Shown here: positions 60,789 through 64,000 of the stretch, piece by piece
How positions within the stretch are numbered: the stretch's first letter is position 1
Layout of the letters: each line of letters starts with the position of its first letter
From: Bacilli bacterium
GTDB taxonomy: Bacteria; Bacillota_I; Bacilli_A; RF39; UBA660
Length of the DNA stretch: 64,000 nt
Reading direction: 5' to 3'
Assembly: GCA_017436345.1 (NCBI GenBank)
Contig: JAFSDH010000009.1
Span: 1-64,000, forward strand
Made by a program: the position numbers and the translations under genes
The notes under the pieces: model-generated
What the model saw: the letters and a program-made list of their open reading frames with translations, nothing else
The model's database searches: none
Told to the model about the DNA's origin: nothing

Positions 60789-62402
60789 ATGGTAGGTTAT
60801 GCTTATATTGTATTTGGAATTTTACTTATTTATTCTATGATTAAGACAAGAAGAAGTTTGCATATGTTACAACAAAATTTATATAATGAAAATAATCGTT
60901 ATTTAAAATGGGTTAGTAAAAATAAAAAAGAAATATATAAAGGTTTAGATGTATTTGGAATCTTTTTTGTTTTCTGTTTTGCATGGTGTTTTAATACATA
61001 TGTAATGTTTTATTTCTTAGGACTTATCTTTTTATTATATGTGATTTGTACTTATAATTTATTTAAAAATAAAAAGAAAGAACAAAATAAGAAACCGTTA
61101 GTTTATACAGCTAGAGTTAAAAGATTAGTTGTTACAACTTTTATTTTATATTTAATTCCTTGTGTTTTAGGAATTGTTCGTGAACAAAATTTAAATGATT
61201 TTACTTTTGTTATGTCAATCATGGCAACATTAAACTTTTATGTAGTTTATATTGCAAAAGTAATTAATACTCCGATTGAGAAATTAGTTTATAAATATTA
61301 TGAAAGTAAGGCTAAAAAGAAACTTGCTAGTATGCCTAATTTAAAAGTTATAGGTATTACTGGTAGTTATGGGAAAACTAGTAGTAAAAATATTTTAGCA
61401 GATGTTTTAAATATTAAGTTTAATACATTACCAACACCTAAAAGTTTAAATACTTTTAATGGGCTTATGATAACTGTTAATAATAAATTAACTAAATTTG
61501 AAGATTGTTTTATTGCTGAGATGGGTGCTTATGTAAAAGGAGAAATAAATGGGTTATGTAAGTTAGTTAATCCTAAATATGGAATCATCACTAGTATTGG
61601 TACTGCTCATTTAGAAACTTTTGGAAGTGAAAAAGCTATTCAAGAAGGGAAGATGGAATTAATTGAATTCTTACCTGAAGATGGTGTTGGTGTTTTAAAT
61701 CGTGATGATGAAAAACAAAGAGATTATAAAATTAAGAAAAAGGATCATTGTAAAATATTATGGGTAGGTATTGATACTAAAGATTTAGTTGATGTTAAAG
61801 CATCTAATATTAAGTGTAATGGCGAAGGTACTACTTTTGATTGTACTTTTAAAGGTGATAAGAAAAAGTATTCATTTCAAACTAAGCTACTAGGTAAACA
61901 TAATGTTTATAATATTATTTCTGCATTGGCTTTAGGATATGAATTTGGTATTAGTATTGATAAACTTCAACAAGCAGTAAAAAAGATAAAAACGATTGAA
62001 CATCGTTTAGAAATTAAGAAGTTTCCTAATTTTTATCAAATAGATGATGCTTATAATTCAAATCCAGTTGGAGCTAAGAGTGCTTTAGATGTTTTAGATA
62101 TGATGAATGGAACTAAAGTAGTTGTTACACCGGGGATGGTAGAACTCGGTAAAAAAGAAGAATTCTATAATAAAGAATTTGGTAAACAAATTGCTGGTGT
62201 TGCTGATAAAGTTATTTTAGTTGGTAAAGAAAAAACTAAACCAATTCTTGAAGGATTAAAAGAAGCTAAATTTAGTGATAAGAATATTGAAATAATTAAT
62301 GATGTTAGGGAAGCATATGTTATGCTTAATAAGATGAATTCTAAGAAAGATGTTTATGCTCTTTTTGAAAATGATTTACCTGATACGTACAATGAGAAAT
62401 AG
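60789..62402 (+). CDS. murF: Membrane-anchored MurF-type ligase
   Basis: A 537-residue Mur ligase with an unusual front: residues 1-~165 form about five transmembrane helices instead of the soluble substrate-binding domain of MurF. The ligase follows: ATP loop GSYGKTSSKN, EMGAYVKGEI, ITSIGTAHLETFGS, NRDDEK, IDDAYNSNP and VTPGMVELG, all MurF-type. It should add D-Ala-D-Ala to UDP-MurNAc-tripeptide at the membrane. ddl follows after 12 bases, supporting MurF over MurT. AGGAGTGATTTT precedes the ATG. Confidence 0.88.
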   Translation: MVGYAYIVFGILLIYSMIKTRRSLHMLQQNLYNENNRYLKWVSKNKKEIYKGLDVFGIFFVFCFAWCFNTYVMFYFLGLIFLLYVICTYNLFKNKKKEQNKKPLVYTARVKRLVVTTFILYLIPCVLGIVREQNLNDFTFVMSIMATLNFYVVYIAKVINTPIEKLVYKYYESKAKKKLASMPNLKVIGITGSYGKTSSKNILADVLNIKFNTLPTPKSLNTFNGLMITVNNKLTKFEDCFIAEMGAYVKGEINGLCKLVNPKYGIITSIGTAHLETFGSEKAIQEGKMELIEFLPEDGVGVLNRDDEKQRDYKIKKKDHCKILWVGIDTKDLVDVKASNIKCNGEGTTFDCTFKGDKKKYSFQTKLLGKHNVYNIISALALGYEFGISIDKLQQAVKKIKTIEHRLEIKKFPNFYQIDDAYNSNPVGAKSALDVLDMMNGTKVVVTPGMVELGKKEEFYNKEFGKQIAGVADKVILVGKEKTKPILEGLKEAKFSDKNIEIINDVREAYVMLNKMNSKKDVYALFENDLPDTYNEK

Positions 62403-62414
62403 GAGGATGATAAT

Positions 62415-63617
62415 ATGATTAAAGTAGGTGTAATTTTTGGTGGAGAAAGTGTTGAACATGAAGTAAGTATTATTTCTGCTGTTCAAGCTATGAATAAAAT
62501 GGATAGTGAAAAATATGAAATTGTTCCTATCTATATTACTAAAGATGGTGAATGGTATACAGGAGATTTCTTAAAAGAAATTGAAACATATCAAGATATG
62601 CATTTATTAAAGAAATATGCTAAGAATGTAGTTTTATATAGAAAGGGTGGAAGTTTTATTCTACAAAGTAAAGGATTCTTTAAAACTTTGGTTAAAGAAA
62701 TTGATATTGCTTTTCCAATTGTACATGGTACAAATGTTGAAGATGGTGTATTACAAGGTTATTTAAAAACAATAGGTATTCCTTTTGTTGGAAGTGATGT
62801 GTGTGCTGCAGCAATTGGACAAGATAAAGTATTCCAAAAACAAGTTTGGGGAAGTGAAGGATTACCAATTCCTGAATATACTTGGTTTTTTGACAGTGAC
62901 TATGAAGAAAATCCTGATGAAGTAATCAAGAAAGTAGAAAAAATTAAATATCCTGTTATTGTTAAACCTGCAACTTTGGGTAGTAGTGTAGGTATTAATA
63001 TAGCGCATAAGAAAGAAGAATTAGTTAAAGCTATTGAAGATGCTATTACTTATGATAATAAGATTTTAGTTGAAGAAGTTATTAATAATTTGACAGAAGT
63101 AAATGTAAGTGTTGTTGGAAATTATGATAGTCAAGATACTAGTGTAATTGAACAAGTTTTATCTAGTAGTGAGTTGTTAACTTATGAAGATAAATATATT
63201 GGTGGTTCTAAAAAAGCTGGACCTAGTAAAGGAATGGCTTCGGCTAGTCGTAAGATTCCTGCTGATATTGGTGATAAGTTAACTAATGAAGTTAAAGATG
63301 TTGCTGTTCGTGCATTTAAAGCTTTAAATTTAAGTGGTGATGTTAGAATTGATTTCTTGATTGATTCTAAGAAAAAGAAAGTTTATATTAATGAAGTTAA
63401 TACTATTCCTGGTTCTTTAGCTTTCTATTTATGGGAACCTATTGGAAAAGATTATACAGCGTTACTTGATGAACTTATTGGTATAGCTGTTAAAGATTAT
63501 AAGAAGAGAATTAATAAAACTCATTCTTTTGAGACAAATATTTTAAGTGGATTTACTGGTGGCTTAAAAGGATGTAAAGGTGTTAAAGGGATTAAAGGGG
63601 TTAAATCTTTAAAGTAA
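62415..63617 (+). CDS. ddl: D-alanine--D-alanine ligase with Gly/Lys repeat tail
   Basis: A 400-residue ATP-grasp ligase making D-Ala-D-Ala. GGESVEHEVSI start, PIVHGTNVEDG, KPATLGSSVGI, EVNTIPGSL metal/ATP motifs are all present. The family body ends near residue ~370; a further ~30 residues end in GLKGCKGVKGIKGVKSLK, a lysine-glycine repeat not usual for Ddl. AGGAGGATGATAAT precedes the ATG. It pairs with murF upstream. Confidence 0.95.
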   Translation: MIKVGVIFGGESVEHEVSIISAVQAMNKMDSEKYEIVPIYITKDGEWYTGDFLKEIETYQDMHLLKKYAKNVVLYRKGGSFILQSKGFFKTLVKEIDIAFPIVHGTNVEDGVLQGYLKTIGIPFVGSDVCAAAIGQDKVFQKQVWGSEGLPIPEYTWFFDSDYEENPDEVIKKVEKIKYPVIVKPATLGSSVGINIAHKKEELVKAIEDAITYDNKILVEEVINNLTEVNVSVVGNYDSQDTSVIEQVLSSSELLTYEDKYIGGSKKAGPSKGMASASRKIPADIGDKLTNEVKDVAVRAFKALNLSGDVRIDFLIDSKKKKVYINEVNTIPGSLAFYLWEPIGKDYTALLDELIGIAVKDYKKRINKTHSFETNILSGFTGGLKGCKGVKGIKGVKSLK

Positions 63618-63652
63618 GATAAAACAATATTATTCTACAGGGGGTGGAAATA

Positions 63653-64000
63653 TTGGATTTTAATTTTGAATCTAATTTAGACAATGTTAGTGATGAAGTT
63701 CTTAAGTATGTAGGGATTACTAATTTAGACTTTAGAACATCTTTATCTAGTGATGATTTGGAAGAAGTAAAAAGAATGTTGTTTTCAATTAATACTTTAA
63801 TGCAAGTTACTTTTAGAGATGGAGCGACTGTTAAAGATATTGAAAATGTTAAATATATTCTTGAACTTTCACCAATGTGTAATGATAATAAAGTAGAAAA
63901 GATGATTCTAAGAGAAAATACCCCTGTTGATGTTAAGAAGATATTGTCTTTATCATTTTTAAACCCTGAGACATGGAATATTTCGTATCAAGTTAAAGAT
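63653..64000 (+). CDS. Unknown gene, 3' end outside window
   Basis: An open frame from a TTG at 63653, five bases after a very strong GGGGGTGG, runs through the window edge (116 codons seen): MDFNFESNLDNVSDEVLKYV..., helical and acidic, no signal or membrane segment. A later ATG (63776) has no comparable ribosome site. I do not recognise it. It follows ddl by 35 bases without a terminator and is likely co-transcribed. Confidence 0.6.
   Translation, partial: MDFNFESNLDNVSDEVLKYVGITNLDFRTSLSSDDLEEVKRMLFSINTLMQVTFRDGATVKDIENVKYILELSPMCNDNKVEKMILRENTPVDVKKILSLSFLNPETWNISYQVKD

Overview
The window is about 64 kb of very AT-rich chromosome from a low-GC Firmicute. Most starts follow a GGTGA/GGAGG Shine-Dalgarno at 5-8 nt spacing. 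Gene content and order resemble Bacilli: rlmN-prpC-prkC-rsgA-rpe, radC-mreC-mreD-spoIVFA-spoIVFB, yqeG-yqeH, and spoIIIAH, gerE and gerM together. GerE is, to my knowledge, a Bacilli regulator, so I infer an uncultivated, probably gut-associated, low-GC Bacilli lineage. The sequence does not fix the species. I see no insertion sequence, prophage, CRISPR array or rRNA. No gene-free stretch reaches 300 bases apart from the tRNA cluster at the left edge.

Layout. 1-248: tRNA-Phe (partial), tRNA-Arg(ACG), tRNA-Pro. 0.3-8.4 kb: small hypotheticals, a chagasin-like lipoprotein, a BspA-type leucine-rich-repeat protein, PepF-type peptidase, nucleotidyltransferase, GDPD. 8.5-11.6 kb: pyruvate formate-lyase and its activase. 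13-15 kb: RNA-modifying enzymes and a Pro/Glu/Ala/Val-rich membrane protein. 15.5-19.8 kb: spoVS, a secreted protein, a strongly promoted small protein and three type IV-like prepilin genes. 19.8-26.8 kb: nfo, a class B PBP, rpmG, an unannotated 58-aa ORF, efp, a candidate small RNA, SDR, YnbB-like PLP enzyme, MBL hydrolase. 26.8-28.8 kb: spoIIIAH, gerE (apparent one-base frameshift), gerM, tRNA-Arg(TCT). 28.8-33.5 kb: LicD, PIG-L deacetylase and a YfhO-GtrA fusion, a likely surface-glycan locus. 33.6-39.6 kb: the rlmN to rpe operon. 39.6-42.2 kb: cysteine desulfurase, thioredoxin, CcdA-like redox cluster. 42.2-46.7 kb: DUF1292, propeller-like protein, proS, membrane protein, SPOR-like protein. 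46.7-50.7 kb: a pilin, then radC-mreC-mreD-spoIVFA-spoIVFB. 50.7-54.1 kb: tdk, murE, nitroreductase, sigK. 54.2-58.4 kb: pilin with an extra C-terminal domain, polysaccharide deacetylase, cohesin/cadherin-like surface protein. 58.4-64 kb: yqeG, yqeH, hydrolase, membrane-anchored murF, ddl and an incomplete gene.

Two themes link the genes. (1) Late mother-cell sporulation: SpoIIIAH, GerE, GerM, SpoVS, a SpoIIB-like SPOR protein, SpoIVFA/SpoIVFB and pro-sigma-K are all here, with the protease and its sigma-factor substrate about 3 kb apart. (2) A dispersed prepilin family: four paralogues share an almost identical first ~148 residues and then diverge completely, one carrying a large extra domain. 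The rest is mainly peptidoglycan and envelope synthesis plus housekeeping.
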